Below are positions 43,132-52,412 of a stretch of 64,000 nt of DNA, in pieces; positions within the stretch are counted from its first letter, which is position 1; each line of letters begins with the position of its first letter. The stretch covers positions 1 through 64,000 of the forward strand of contig PAIP01000017.1 in assembly GCA_002704915.1 (NCBI GenBank), written 5' to 3'. The translations under genes and the position numbers were made by a program. Source of the DNA: Parvularcula sp. Lineage in GTDB: Bacteria > Pseudomonadota > Alphaproteobacteria > Caulobacterales > Parvularculaceae. The notes below the pieces were generated by a model. It was not told the DNA's origin and ran no database searches. It worked only from the letters and a program-made list of their open reading frames with translations.

Positions 43132-43158
43132 TTCCCTGCCTGTTTTCCCGGCAGGGAA
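43132..43158 (+). terminator. Hairpin after rpsP
   Basis: Perfect 9-bp TTCCCTGCC/GGCAGGGAA stem seven bases after the stop, without a clear T run. It probably marks the ffh-rpsP transcript end. Confidence 0.45.
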
Positions 43159-43251
43159 CCTCATTCCGGTTTTCCTGTTAGCCGAGCGTTAATGAGTTTG
43201 CTTGCCAGGGCGCAAGACCATTTGCGCGCCGGCCAATCATGGAGAACCAGA

Positions 43252-43461
43252 ATGCTGAAAACGTTCACTGCTCTGCTCGCGCTCTTGTTCATGAGCATGT
43301 CCCTGTCCGGCTGTCTTCTGGGCGCCGCTGCGGGCGCGGGCGCCGTTGGCTATGACGAGGCGACGGAGGACGATGGCGAGTTCGATCCGCTGGAAGAAGC
43401 CTATGACGGCGATCCGGACACCAAAGGTCCGGCCGACGTCCTTGATGACGACGACGATTAA
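43252..43461 (+). CDS. Small acidic lipoprotein
   Basis: 69 aa from ATG 43252 with GGAG 7 nt upstream (the frame to 43192 lacks an SD). Signal with lipobox (SMSLSGC, Cys about 21), Ala/Gly stretch, then an acidic tail with YDEATEDDGEFDPLEEAYDG and a terminal DDDDD. Function unknown. Confidence 0.75.
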   Translation: MLKTFTALLALLFMSMSLSGCLLGAAAGAGAVGYDEATEDDGEFDPLEEAYDGDPDTKGPADVLDDDDD

Positions 43462-43492
43462 TCGCCAGATTATCCCGCATCCCAATCCAGTG

Positions 43493-43527
43493 AGCGCGCC
43501 TCCGTTGTGAGGCGCGCTTTTCTTTTT
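43493..43527 (+). terminator. Intrinsic terminator of the small lipoprotein gene
   Basis: AGCGCGCCT/AGGCGCGCT 9-bp stem, 8-nt loop, then TTTTCTTTTT. Confidence 0.9.
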
Positions 43528-43592
43528 CGCCTCCAAGCCGCCTTTTTTCGTTCTATGATAGGATGAGACCGGGCGAAAAATGGGGTTCAATA

Positions 43593-44477
43593 ATGATCGC
43601 ACGAAATTGGGTTCTTGCCGGGGCGGCGTTGGCGCTCGCCGCTTGCGATGGTGGCGGCGGCAATGAAAGTTACGCACCTGCCGCGCCGCGCGGCGGTGTC
43701 GCCATGGACAAGATGGAAAGCGCAGAGATGCGGCTTCCGAATGCGCCGACGGAAGAACCGGCGCCGGAAGCGGGCGCCGAAGCGGGCGTCATGCTCGCTT
43801 ATTCCTATTCCATGGGCGTCATGGCGCCGAAGGGGGCGGTGGCCTCTTTGAAGGAGGCGCATGAGAAAGCCTGCATGGAAGCGGGCCCGAAACTTTGCCA
43901 GGTGCTCGGCTCCTCGGTGAACGCATGGGGCGAGGATCAAGTCTCGGCCTATTTGAATTTGCGCGCCGCGCCGGACTGGCTCGCCGATTTTCGCGAAAGC
44001 ATCGTCGTAGATGCGCAAGAGGCGGGCGGACGCATCACCTCCAATAATGTGAATACGGAAGACCTCACCGCCTATATCGTCGATCTCGACGCGCGGCTTG
44101 AAGCGAAGCTCGCACTGCGGGAGCGCATCCGCAATCTGCTTGAAACCCGCGACGGGACCTTGAGCGACATTCTCGCCGCCGAACGCGCCCTCGCGGACGT
44201 GCAAGGGGAGATCGATTCCATGACCGCCCAGCGCGCCGCGGCCCGGGCGCGCGTCGACATGTCGGCGCTGAATATTTCCTATGAAAGCGATCCGGAAACG
44301 TCGACCGGCGTTTTCAAGCCGCTGGCGGAAGCGTTCAAGGGCTTCTTCCGCACCTCCGTCGCGTCGCTCGCCTCGGCGGTGAATTTCGTCGCGCGCGCCT
44401 GGCCGTTTTTCCTGATCGCGCTCGGCGTTCTCTTCATCCTGCGGGCCTGGTGGCGCGGCCGCAAAGCCAAGGCCTGA
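43593..44477 (+). CDS. DUF4349 lipoprotein with C-terminal membrane anchor
   Basis: 294 aa from ATG 43593. Lipobox LALAAC at about 13-18; a DUF4349 domain at about 95-255, with AYLNLRAAPDWLADF, ITSNNVNTEDLTAYIVDLDA, a coiled-coil helix pair (RLEAKLALRERIRNLLETRD, LADVQGEIDSMTAQRAAARA) and MSALNISYE; C-terminal helix at about 265-285 (FVARAWPFFLIALGVLFILR). Function of DUF4349 is unknown; the layout suggests a coiled coil held at a membrane. Confidence 0.87.
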   Translation: MIARNWVLAGAALALAACDGGGGNESYAPAAPRGGVAMDKMESAEMRLPNAPTEEPAPEAGAEAGVMLAYSYSMGVMAPKGAVASLKEAHEKACMEAGPKLCQVLGSSVNAWGEDQVSAYLNLRAAPDWLADFRESIVVDAQEAGGRITSNNVNTEDLTAYIVDLDARLEAKLALRERIRNLLETRDGTLSDILAAERALADVQGEIDSMTAQRAAARARVDMSALNISYESDPETSTGVFKPLAEAFKGFFRTSVASLASAVNFVARAWPFFLIALGVLFILRAWWRGRKAKA

Positions 44478-44502
44478 CGGGCCAAAGCGTACGCATAAAA
44501 GC

Positions 44503-44664
44503 GACGGCCCCGAAGGACAGGCGCGGATACGCTGCGCCGCCTTCAGGGCCGTCTTGCGGAAAGCGGGGGTCCCCCAAGCCGGCCGGATGAGGCCGGTTGT
44601 CCCGCTTTCTTCTCCCCCAGAGCGTCTCCCCCAAGCCGCTCTTTCTCCCCCTTTTTGCTCCCCC
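44503..44664 (+). ncRNA. Candidate structured RNA with three hairpins and CTCCCCC motifs
   Basis: Three consecutive stem-loops: I at 44503-44553 (GACGGCCC-c-GAAGG with CCTTC-a-GGGCCGTC, inner GGCGC/GCGCC), II at 44559-44609 (GAAAGCGGG/CCCGCTTTC enclosing CCGGCC/GGCCGG) and III at 44619-44642 (AGAGCG/CGCTCT with CTCCCCC in its loop). C5 runs, each in CTCCCCC, occur at 44614-44618, 44628-44632, 44647-44651 and 44660-44664; TCCCCCAAGCCG is repeated at 44570 and 44627. On the plus strand these are anti-Shine-Dalgarno-like. On the minus strand they are G5 runs that begin at the stop of the gene at 44665, so the structure may instead be that gene's 3' UTR, with hairpin I followed by GCTTTTATG as its end. 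Strand uncertain. Confidence 0.4.
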
Positions 44665-44955
44665 TCAGGCGCGATTTGCGGGTTGCTTTTGTGTTTGTTC
44701 GTAAAATGAGGCCGTGCGCGCATTCACCAGCGGGCCGAAGACATTCTCAATCTTCGCCATATGAGCCCTGATCCTTGCGTCCGCGCGCGCGACAAGGTCC
44801 ATCGTGAAGGCGTCCTGTTCGGCGTCGAGATCTTCCTGGATCAATTGGCTCAAAGTGGCGTGGCCGGGCGTCTCGGCATGGGCGTTCGTGTTGGCGCTCA
44901 CCGCCGCGGCCGCCGCGAAGGCGATGATGCTCATGTAAATCGTGCGGTTGCTCAT
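44665..44955 (-). CDS. Small secreted helical protein, unknown
   Basis: 96 aa with a signal peptide to about residue 27 (AAAAAVSANTNAHA). The mature part is helical with acidic LIQEDLDAEQDAFTMDLVAR, ADARIRAHMAKIENVFGPLV. GAGAGAGAA stands before ATG 44955. Immediately after the stop come four G5 runs in 49 bases. No family recognised. Confidence 0.7.
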   Translation of the reverse strand: MSNRTIYMSIIAFAAAAAVSANTNAHAETPGHATLSQLIQEDLDAEQDAFTMDLVARADARIRAHMAKIENVFGPLVNARTASFYEQTQKQPANRA

Positions 44956-45203
44956 TTCTCTCTCGCATCTCTTCTATTCGGCGCCGGCTGCAGCGCCTCG
45001 ACGGGATTAACCTAATGCGCGAACAGCCATGCGGACTGTGATCAGCGTCACAGCCTTGTTTTGGTTCACAAAATCGCCTTGATCGTGACGATTTCCGCCG
45101 CAATCGCGCTCCGGCGCTTTTCCTGGTCCCGCTATTGCCCATGAGGGCCGGGCCCGCCTAATCTCCGCGGCTTGTACGGGGGCGGTTCAACAAGGGGAAT
45201 TTT

Positions 45204-46631
45204 GTGATTTCAGACTTTATCGGCTCGGTGAACGGCGTCGTTTGGGGCGTGCCCATGCTGGCGCTGCTGCTCGGCACAGGGCTTTACCTCACCATCGGGC
45301 TCGGCTTCATGCCCATCCTGCGTATTCCCTACGCCTTTCTGCAGCTCGTTCATGGCGGGCGGCGTCACGATAAGGAAGAGGGCGACGTCTCGCCTTTCGG
45401 CGCGTTGATGACGGCGCTGTCCTCCACGGTCGGGACCGGCAACATCGCCGGCGTTGCGGTTGCGATCGCCATTGGCGGGCCGGGCGCGCTTTTCTGGATG
45501 TGGATGACGGCGCTTGTGGGCATGGCGACCAAATACGCCGAGGGCGTTCTCGCCGTGAAGTTCCGCGAAATCGACCATGACGGCCGCCATGTGGGCGGGC
45601 CCATGTATTATATCAAAAACGGCATGGGCAAATCCTGGGTCTGGCTTGGCGGGCTGTTTGCGATCTTCGGCATCTTCGCGTCTTTCGGCACCGGCAATTA
45701 TATCCAGGCGGTCTCCGTCGCCGATGCGCTGAATTCAAGCTACAACGTGCCCATCTGGCTTACCGGCGCGGTGATGATGGTGCTTGCGGGCGCGGTGATC
45801 CTCGGCGGCATCAAGCGCATCGCCAATGTGGCGGGCAAGCTGGTGCCGACCATGGCGGCGTTTTATTTCATCGCCGGCATTATCGTCATCGTCCTGAACA
45901 TTGACGCCGTGCCTGACGCCTTCATGCTGGTCATCCGGCGCGCCTTCGGCTTCGACGCCGCGGTGGGCGGGTTCTCCGGCGCCTTGCTAATGCTCGCTAT
46001 GCAGCGCGGCGTCGCCCGCGGCATCTTCTCCAACGAGGCGGGCCAGGGCTCGGCGCCGATCGCCCATGCGGCGGCGAAAAACAAGGACCCGGTCAATCAG
46101 GGCATCATCGCCATGCTCGGCACCTTCATCGACACCATCGTCATCTGCTCGATCACGGGGATTGCGATCCTGGCGACGGGCGTCATTCCCGCCGAATGCA
46201 ACGCCGTTTCGATCCTCACCAATGACGTGATGCCGGCGGTCTGCGACACCGGCCCGCCGATCACCATTTCCGCTTTCGAGGCGGCGCTGCCCGGCATTGG
46301 CGGCCATGTGGTGACGATTTCGCTGGCGCTGTTCGCCTTCACCACCATTCTCGGCTGGAGCTATTACGGCGAACGCTGTGCGGAATATCTCTTCAGCGAA
46401 AAGGCGGTCATGCCTTACCGCGTTATCTATGTGCTGATCGTCTTTGGCGCGACCATGGTGCTTTATGCCGGCGATGACATGGATGCTGTCATTAACACCG
46501 TGTGGCTCGCCACCGACACGCTGACGGGCATGATGGCGGCGCCGAACCTGGTGGCGCTTCTGGCGCTGTCGCCGCTGGTCTTCCGCCTGACGAAGGAATA
46601 TTTCGCGGCGGAGAAAGCGGCGAAAAAGTAA
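45204..46631 (+). CDS. Alanine/glycine:cation symporter (AgcS family)
   Basis: Na+- or H+-coupled uptake of alanine or glycine, 475 aa from GTG 45204 (AAGGGGA upstream). Family motifs: FGALMTALSSTVGTGNIAGV, GPGALFWMWMTALVGMATKY, HVGGPMYYIKNGMG, GIFSNEAGQGSAPIAHAAAK and TTILGWSYYGERCAEYLF. About 11 helices. Confidence 0.95.
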   Translation: MISDFIGSVNGVVWGVPMLALLLGTGLYLTIGLGFMPILRIPYAFLQLVHGGRRHDKEEGDVSPFGALMTALSSTVGTGNIAGVAVAIAIGGPGALFWMWMTALVGMATKYAEGVLAVKFREIDHDGRHVGGPMYYIKNGMGKSWVWLGGLFAIFGIFASFGTGNYIQAVSVADALNSSYNVPIWLTGAVMMVLAGAVILGGIKRIANVAGKLVPTMAAFYFIAGIIVIVLNIDAVPDAFMLVIRRAFGFDAAVGGFSGALLMLAMQRGVARGIFSNEAGQGSAPIAHAAAKNKDPVNQGIIAMLGTFIDTIVICSITGIAILATGVIPAECNAVSILTNDVMPAVCDTGPPITISAFEAALPGIGGHVVTISLALFAFTTILGWSYYGERCAEYLFSEKAVMPYRVIYVLIVFGATMVLYAGDDMDAVINTVWLATDTLTGMMAAPNLVALLALSPLVFRLTKEYFAAEKAAKK

Positions 46632-46659
46632 CGTTTCGCTGAACAATTTCGATCAAAGG

Positions 46660-46690
46660 CGCGCCCGGCTTGGCTCACAGGCCGGGCGCG
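46660..46690 (+). terminator. Strong GC hairpin after the AgcS gene
   Basis: Perfect 10-bp CGCGCCCGGC/GCCGGGCGCG stem with 11-nt loop, 28 bases after the stop; no T run. Confidence 0.4.
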
Positions 46691-46727
46691 TCTAGTCTGG
46701 GGCCGAGAGAGTTCAAGGAGTGTCAGG

Positions 46728-47438
46728 GTGAAAAACCGTATCCTTCCCGTCATTGCAGGACTTGCAGCCATCTCGGCGAACGCCGCCGCTCAGGATGAAG
46801 CGGTCGCGCAGGATGGCGCCTATATCCGCCTTGGCGCAGGCGCGACATTCGTCAGCGATTGGGAGCAGGATTTTACGTATAGTCCCTATGGCCCCTATGG
46901 ATTTGACGTGCCGCCGACAGGTCAGATGCTGGACATTTCGAAAGGCCTGACGGCCGCCGCAGCCATAGGCTTCGATTACGCCGACGGCATCCGCACTGAG
47001 CTTGAATACCGTTATGCGAAATCGGACGTGGATCTGGTCACGCCCATAGGCGGATTTTCGGAATCTTCCGGTCCTTTAGCGCCTTACGACCCCGATGCGG
47101 AGATCAAGGCGCATTTTCTGATGACCAATTTCTTTTTCGACTTCGCCAATTCCTCGCCCCTGACGCCGTTCATTGGCGGCGGGGTCGGCGGCGCGTTCGT
47201 CTCAAACGAAAACGCCGAACGCGATGCGGCGCTCGCCTATCAGGGCAGGGCGGGCGTCTCGCTGGAGATGGGGACCGGGTTTACCGCGGATTTCGAATAT
47301 ATCTATCTGCGCACGAACGAGCTTGAATTCGGTCCGTCAGCGGATGAATTCACAGCCGAGGGTCCGTTTGGCCGCGCCGCGACCGGCGACCGCTATCAAT
47401 CGTCATCCGTCATGGTGTCCCTGCGTCGGCGTTTCTAG
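46728..47438 (+). CDS. Outer-membrane beta-barrel protein
   Basis: 236 aa from GTG 46728 with AAGGAG upstream. Signal peptide to about A21; strands such as GAYIRLGAGATFVSDWEQDF, IRTELEYRYAKSDVDL, FFFDFANSSPLTPFIGGGVG, FTADFEYIYLRTNELEFG and a last strand VMVSLRRRF ending in Phe, as for small eight-stranded barrels. Related in plan to the protein at 10713. Function unknown. Confidence 0.85.
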   Translation: MKNRILPVIAGLAAISANAAAQDEAVAQDGAYIRLGAGATFVSDWEQDFTYSPYGPYGFDVPPTGQMLDISKGLTAAAAIGFDYADGIRTELEYRYAKSDVDLVTPIGGFSESSGPLAPYDPDAEIKAHFLMTNFFFDFANSSPLTPFIGGGVGGAFVSNENAERDAALAYQGRAGVSLEMGTGFTADFEYIYLRTNELEFGPSADEFTAEGPFGRAATGDRYQSSSVMVSLRRRF

Positions 47439-47457
47439 CGCCCGACGGTTCCATTCT

Positions 47458-48075
47458 ATGACCCTTCAGCTTTATCTCGCCTTCGTCGCCGCCACCGCCT
47501 TGTTGATCATCACGCCGGGGCCTGTGGTGGCGCTTGTCACAGCGACGAGCATTCGCTGGGGCGCGAAGAATGCGTTCTGGATCATCGCCGGCACAGCGAG
47601 TTCCTGCGTCATTCACATGCTGCTCGTCTGTTTCGGCCTTTCGGCGCTGCTCGCGCAGATCGGCGAGGCGCTGTTCTGGATCAAATGGTTCGGCGCCGCC
47701 TATCTTCTCTATCTCGGGATCAGGACCCTGCGCGAAAAGTCGGCGCTGGCGCCGGACGATCTCAACGCGCCGCCGGCGAAATCGCCGCGCCGCCTTTATG
47801 GCGAGGGCTTTCTCGTCGCCTTCTTCAATCCGAAGCCGCTGATCTTCTATGCGGCGTTCTTCCCGCTCTTCGTCTCCGCGGATGCGCCGGCCCTGCCGCA
47901 GCTCATGATCCTGGCGGCGACGTTTTTCGTCATCAGCATCTTGATCGATTCCGGCTGGGCGCTTGCCGCCGACCGGGCCCGCCCGGTCTTTATGCGCCTC
48001 GGCCGCTGGGGCAACCGGATCACAGGCGGCGTCCTCGTCATGGCGGCGGCCGGGCTCGCGCTGTCGCGGAAATAA
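47458..48075 (+). CDS. LysE family translocator
   Basis: 205 aa from ATG 47458; a longer frame to 47173 is antisense-like overlap with the barrel gene. Six-helix exporter with ALLIITPGPVVALVTATSIRWG, GTASSCVIHMLLVCFGLSAL, WIKWFGAAYLLYLGI, YGEGFLVAFFNPKPLIFYAA. Related to RhtB-type exporters of amino acids or homoserine lactones; substrate unknown. Confidence 0.92.
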   Translation: MTLQLYLAFVAATALLIITPGPVVALVTATSIRWGAKNAFWIIAGTASSCVIHMLLVCFGLSALLAQIGEALFWIKWFGAAYLLYLGIRTLREKSALAPDDLNAPPAKSPRRLYGEGFLVAFFNPKPLIFYAAFFPLFVSADAPALPQLMILAATFFVISILIDSGWALAADRARPVFMRLGRWGNRITGGVLVMAAAGLALSRK

Positions 48076-48095
48076 AACGGCCTCAATCCCTCTGA

Positions 48096-49163
<1,068 letters not shown>

Positions 49164-49183
49164 GGCCTGACAATTACATGAAA

Positions 49184-49207
49184 AGGGCGCTTTCGAGCGC
49201 CTTTTTT
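49184..49207 (+). terminator. Intrinsic terminator of mdh
   Basis: GGCGCT-TTCG-AGCGCC stem with a stable UUCG-type loop, followed by six T (49202-49207). Confidence 0.9.
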
Positions 49208-49556
49208 ATTGTGCGAATTTGGAAATGGTTCTGCATTGCGTAATGGCGGATTTCGGAAAGAATTCCTGAATGCGGGAATACTTCGTATACATCATAATAT
49301 GACATCATGCTTAACGCTTTAGTCACGGGCTGACCATTACATTGCGCCAATCCATCCGATGTTCTTTCGTCTTCCGGGCGCAGTTGCCGGAAGCATGAAA
49401 GAGGAGGCTGGTGAGACTTCTTGTAAAACCCTGTTTCGGCAGGGGTGTATGTGTCGACGCGATAGCGTCGAAAATATGCAGCCTATACGTCGCCGCTTGC
49501 GTGTTTCTGCTGGTGAGAACACGATGGCGCAAACAAGCGGCGACGTATTTTTTCTT
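49208..49556 (+). ncRNA. Candidate small RNA gene between mdh and the secreted-protein gene
   Basis: A gene-free, partly AT-rich stretch. Perfect hairpins follow one another: CTTCCGG/CCGGAAG (49371-49393), CCCTG/CAGGG (49429-49444), TCGACGC-GATA-GCGTCGA (49454-49471) and a 15-bp stem ATACGTCGCCGCTTG with its complement (49485-49499, 49534-49548), which encloses CGTGTT/AACACG and is followed by T6. The last is a strong plus-strand terminator, although mdh already has its own, so a separate transcript must end here. A TATACAT/CATAATAT region at about 49288-49300 could hold the promoter. Start unknown; possible short reading frames in it run through the terminator and are not convincing. Confidence 0.45.
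49485..49553 (+). terminator. Strong intrinsic terminator not assigned to a known gene
   Basis: 15-bp perfect stem (49485-49499 with 49534-49548), inner 6-bp stem (49500-49505 with 49518-49523), then TTTTTT (49548-49553). Confidence 0.8.
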
Positions 49557-49573
49557 GGCTTGATGAGCGAATT

Positions 49574-49927
49574 TTATCGCCCGTTGCTGTAAAACCCTTG
49601 CGTGTATGGTCGCGAAGGGTAAGGAACGCCCGAATAAAAGCCTTGCGTGCGCAACCGGCGCAAGCGCCGCCAGAGACGTTCCCGGATTTCAATTTCAACC
49701 ACGCAATCTTTCTCAGAGGCCGGCTCTCCGCCGAGCAGCGCCGCTTCTTCCTTGAGCGGGCTGCCTTTATAAAGGCGCACGCCCTTTGCGGTTTTCAGAC
49801 TAACCGCGCCCGTCATGGCGCGCGGCGCTGTTTTGCTGTCCGTCGTCACGATATCGACGTCGGACTGTGCATAAGCGGCGCCGGAAAAAGACAATACGGC
49901 GGCGAGAATGAAAATCGGACTACGCAT
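49574..49927 (-). CDS. Small secreted protein with TQGFYS repeat at C-terminus
   Basis: 117 aa from ATG 49927 with GGAG 7 nt upstream (longer frames to 50197 lack this). Signal peptide to about A20 (VLSFSGAAYA). Mature part: SDVDIVTTDSKTAPRAMTGA, VRLYKGSPLKEEAALLGGEP, one Cys (EKDCVVEIEI), basic WRRLRRLR, and TQGFYS twice in the last 24 residues. A related coding motif (TGFYKK) is visible just downstream at 49414-49436, outside the frame. Function unknown. Confidence 0.65.
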   Translation of the reverse strand: MRSPIFILAAVLSFSGAAYAQSDVDIVTTDSKTAPRAMTGAVSLKTAKGVRLYKGSPLKEEAALLGGEPASEKDCVVEIEIRERLWRRLRRLRTQGFYSGVPYPSRPYTQGFYSNGR

Positions 49928-50104
49928 GACATATCTCCAATGATGAGGTCGCCAAGGTTGCGCCGCCGCGCCGGAGGGCGCAAGCGCAGTCAGGAATATC
50001 GGCTGTGATTTGCCCCGGATGATCGCGCAAGGCGTGTGAGCCTTGCCTCGCCTTCGCCTCAAAAGCGTAGCCAAAGTGCTGCGCATCGGGATAGAAGCCG
50101 GGCG

Positions 50105-51241
50105 ATGAAGTTCCTCTATTCCCATCGCACGCGCGCCGCTGACGGACAACGGGTTCATATCCGCGCGCTCACGCAAGCGCTCGAAGCACGCGGGCATGAC
50201 ATTGTGATGTGCGGACCGGACGCGGGCGAAGCTCAGAAACTTGACGCCGCATCGCGAAAGGGGCTGACTGCGCTATTGCCGGCGCCGGTCTATGAATGCG
50301 CTGAGTACGGATATTCTCTTCCCGCCTATCGCCGGCTGAAAGCGGCCGCCGTCGCTGCTGCGCCGGACATCCTCTATGAGCGCTACAATCTGTACTTTCA
50401 CGCGGGCGTCTGGCTGAAGCGCAAAACCGGCCTGCCGCTGATCCTTGAAGTGAACGCGCCGCTGGCCGAGGAGCGCGCCGAGCATGGAAAGCTGGCCTTG
50501 ACGTCTTTTGCGCGCCATAGCCAGCAACGGATATGGCGCGCCGCCGACATGGTCCTGCCGGTGACCGATGCGCTGGCTGACTATGTGCGCGCCGCCGGCG
50601 TTCCGGAAGCGCGCATCGAAGTCATTCAGAACGGGGTTGAGGAAAGTTTCCTCGCGCCCCAGGACCCGGCGCCTGTCCGCGCGCGCTACGACCTTGAAGG
50701 CAAGCTGGTGCTCGGCTTTTCGGGCTTTATGCGCGAATGGCACGGCCTTGATCGCATCATCGAATTTTTGGCGGATAGCCGCCGCGACGATCTGCATGTT
50801 CTGCTAGTCGGCGATGGACCGGCGCGGGAGGGGCTTGAAAAACTGGCGCGCGAGCTCGGCGTCGCCGGTCAGGTCGCCTTCGCCGGGGTGGTTCAGCGCG
50901 CTGATATGCCGGCTCATGTGGCGGCGTTCGACATCGCGCTGCAGCCGGCGGTCGTTCCTTACGCATCCCCCCTCAAGCTGTTCGAATATATGGCGCAGGG
51001 AAAACCCGTCATCGCGCCTTCAAGCGCCAATATCCGCGAAGTGTTGACCGGCGACGAGGATGGCCTCCTTTTCGAGGATGGCGGTTTTGAAAACGCGCTG
51101 GCGATGCTCGTGGACGATGCCGGCTTGCGCGCAAGGCTTGGCGGCGCAGCCCGGGAGACCCTGAAGAAACGCGACTACACCTGGGCCGGCAATGCGCGCC
51201 GGGTCGAAGCGATTGCGGAAAGACTGAAAGCGAATTCATGA
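50105..51241 (+). CDS. Glycosyltransferase family 4 protein
   Basis: 378 aa from ATG 50105 (MKFLYSHRTRAADGQRVHIR); an upstream in-frame ATG at 50036 is not conserved-looking. GT-B fold with LPLILEVNAPLAEERAEH, ADMVLPVTDALADYVRAAGV, VIQNGVEESFLAP, LVLGFSGFMREWHGLDRIIE, VGDGPAREGLEKLA, and the donor-binding FDIALQPAVVPYASPLKLFEYMAQGKPVIA (split here as motifs FDIALQP and SPLKLFEYMAQGKPVIA). Sugar and acceptor unknown. Coupled to the GNAT gene by ATGA. Confidence 0.9.
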   Translation: MKFLYSHRTRAADGQRVHIRALTQALEARGHDIVMCGPDAGEAQKLDAASRKGLTALLPAPVYECAEYGYSLPAYRRLKAAAVAAAPDILYERYNLYFHAGVWLKRKTGLPLILEVNAPLAEERAEHGKLALTSFARHSQQRIWRAADMVLPVTDALADYVRAAGVPEARIEVIQNGVEESFLAPQDPAPVRARYDLEGKLVLGFSGFMREWHGLDRIIEFLADSRRDDLHVLLVGDGPAREGLEKLARELGVAGQVAFAGVVQRADMPAHVAAFDIALQPAVVPYASPLKLFEYMAQGKPVIAPSSANIREVLTGDEDGLLFEDGGFENALAMLVDDAGLRARLGGAARETLKKRDYTWAGNARRVEAIAERLKANS

Positions 51242-51774
51242 CTATCCAGCTCGAAACCGAAAGGCTGATCCTGCGTCCCCTCGCGCCCCGGGATTGCGAA
51301 GCCCATATCGCCATGATGCAGGACCCTGATGTGGCGGCCAGCTTAAGTCCCACCCGGAAAGTGCAAGACCGCCACGACCTCTGGCGTCAATTCGCTTCCT
51401 ATCTCGGTCACTGGGAGATGCGCGGCTTCGGCTGGTTCTCCGTCGAGGAGAAAGAAACCGGCGCGTGGGTCGGGCGCGCGGGCCCGTGGGCGCCCGACGG
51501 TTGGCCGGGCATCGAATGCGGCTGGTCTGTCGCGCGGCCCCATTGGGGGAAGGGCTATGCGCCGGAGGCCGCGATCGCGACCGTCAAATGGACATTTGAT
51601 CAGTTCCCGGATTTGTCCCGGATCGTTTCGAACATCCTGCCGGAAAACGCGAACAGTCAGGCGGTGGCGAAGAAGATCGGCGAGGAAAAAACCGGCGAGG
51701 TGTTCGAGTTCTGGGGCTTCAGGCTCGACATCTGGGCGGCCGACCGGGAAAGCTGGCTCGAACGGTTCGGATAA
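51238..51774 (+). CDS. GNAT family N-acetyltransferase (RimJ/RimL-like)
   Basis: 178 aa, ATGA overlap with the glycosyltransferase. LETERLILRPLAPRDCEAHI, GWFSVEEKETGAWVGRAGPW, acetyl-CoA-binding part ECGWSVARPHWGKGYAPEAA, and ILPENANSQAVAKKIGEEKT. Transfers acetyl from acetyl-CoA to an amine, perhaps of a protein N-terminus or small molecule; substrate unknown. Confidence 0.92.
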   Translation: MTIQLETERLILRPLAPRDCEAHIAMMQDPDVAASLSPTRKVQDRHDLWRQFASYLGHWEMRGFGWFSVEEKETGAWVGRAGPWAPDGWPGIECGWSVARPHWGKGYAPEAAIATVKWTFDQFPDLSRIVSNILPENANSQAVAKKIGEEKTGEVFEFWGFRLDIWAADRESWLERFG

Positions 51775-51899
51775 ATTTTCGAAACACGAAATTTCCTCTT
51801 GAAATTCTCTTCAGTTTGACGATTTGATTTTGTTGCCGTCGAGCCGTTCGTGCGTGCGGGGCCGCCGTCCCCTTTGTCCGGCTTGGAGATCATCCGAAG

Positions 51900-52331
51900 A
51901 TGATGCTTGTCCCCACTTACGTCGCCCCGAGCGACGTCGAAGGCGTTGGCGTTTTTGCAAGCGAGCCCATTAAAAAGGGAACGCTGATCTGGCGCTACGA
52001 GCCTGATTTCGACCGTCTCGTTCCCGCCGCATGGCTCAGCGAGCAGACGCCGATGATGCAGGAATTCCTCACGAAATACGCTTACCCGGCGCATGACCAG
52101 CCCGACATGCTGGTTATCGAAATCGACAATGGCCGCTTCATGAACCACACGCTGGAGCCGAACACCGACTTCACGCGAGTGGTCGAGGGATATGCGACCC
52201 GCGACATCGCCGCCGGCGAGGAGCTTGTCTGCAATTATTCCGAGTTCGATCCGGAGTTCGCCCTCCTGCCGTCCATGGTCGCCGCCTTTGCAGCCAAGAA
52301 AGCCATGTCTAACGGCCATATCGGCGGCTAA
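51900..52331 (+). CDS. SET domain protein (putative protein-lysine methyltransferase)
   Basis: 143 aa, essentially a lone SET domain: PSDVEGVGVFASEPIKKGTL, WRYEPDFD, cofactor site FMNHTLEPNT (NH...PN at 82-88), GEELVCNYSEFD with the catalytic Tyr at 113. No pre-SET or post-SET zinc clusters. Stand-alone bacterial SET proteins occur in several phyla and may methylate ribosomal or DNA-binding proteins; target unknown. ATG 51903 is an equal start. Confidence 0.88.
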   Translation: MMLVPTYVAPSDVEGVGVFASEPIKKGTLIWRYEPDFDRLVPAAWLSEQTPMMQEFLTKYAYPAHDQPDMLVIEIDNGRFMNHTLEPNTDFTRVVEGYATRDIAAGEELVCNYSEFDPEFALLPSMVAAFAAKKAMSNGHIGG

Positions 52332-52412
52332 ACCGCGCGCCAGGGCAGTTTCTCATTGACCTTCCTCGCGGCCGTCCGATCATGGGCGGCATGCGAGAGA
52401 GGGGCATGATCA

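Noticed and set aside
43587-44723. 378-aa frame antisense to the DUF4349 gene and the hairpin region
   Set aside because: Arg/His/Pro-rich shadow; the plus strand has lipobox, coiled coil and membrane anchor in order.
49359-49592. 77-aa plus-strand frame in the mdh downstream region
   Set aside because: It reads through the strong terminator hairpin, has no family features and has many Arg/Cys residues typical of a shadow.
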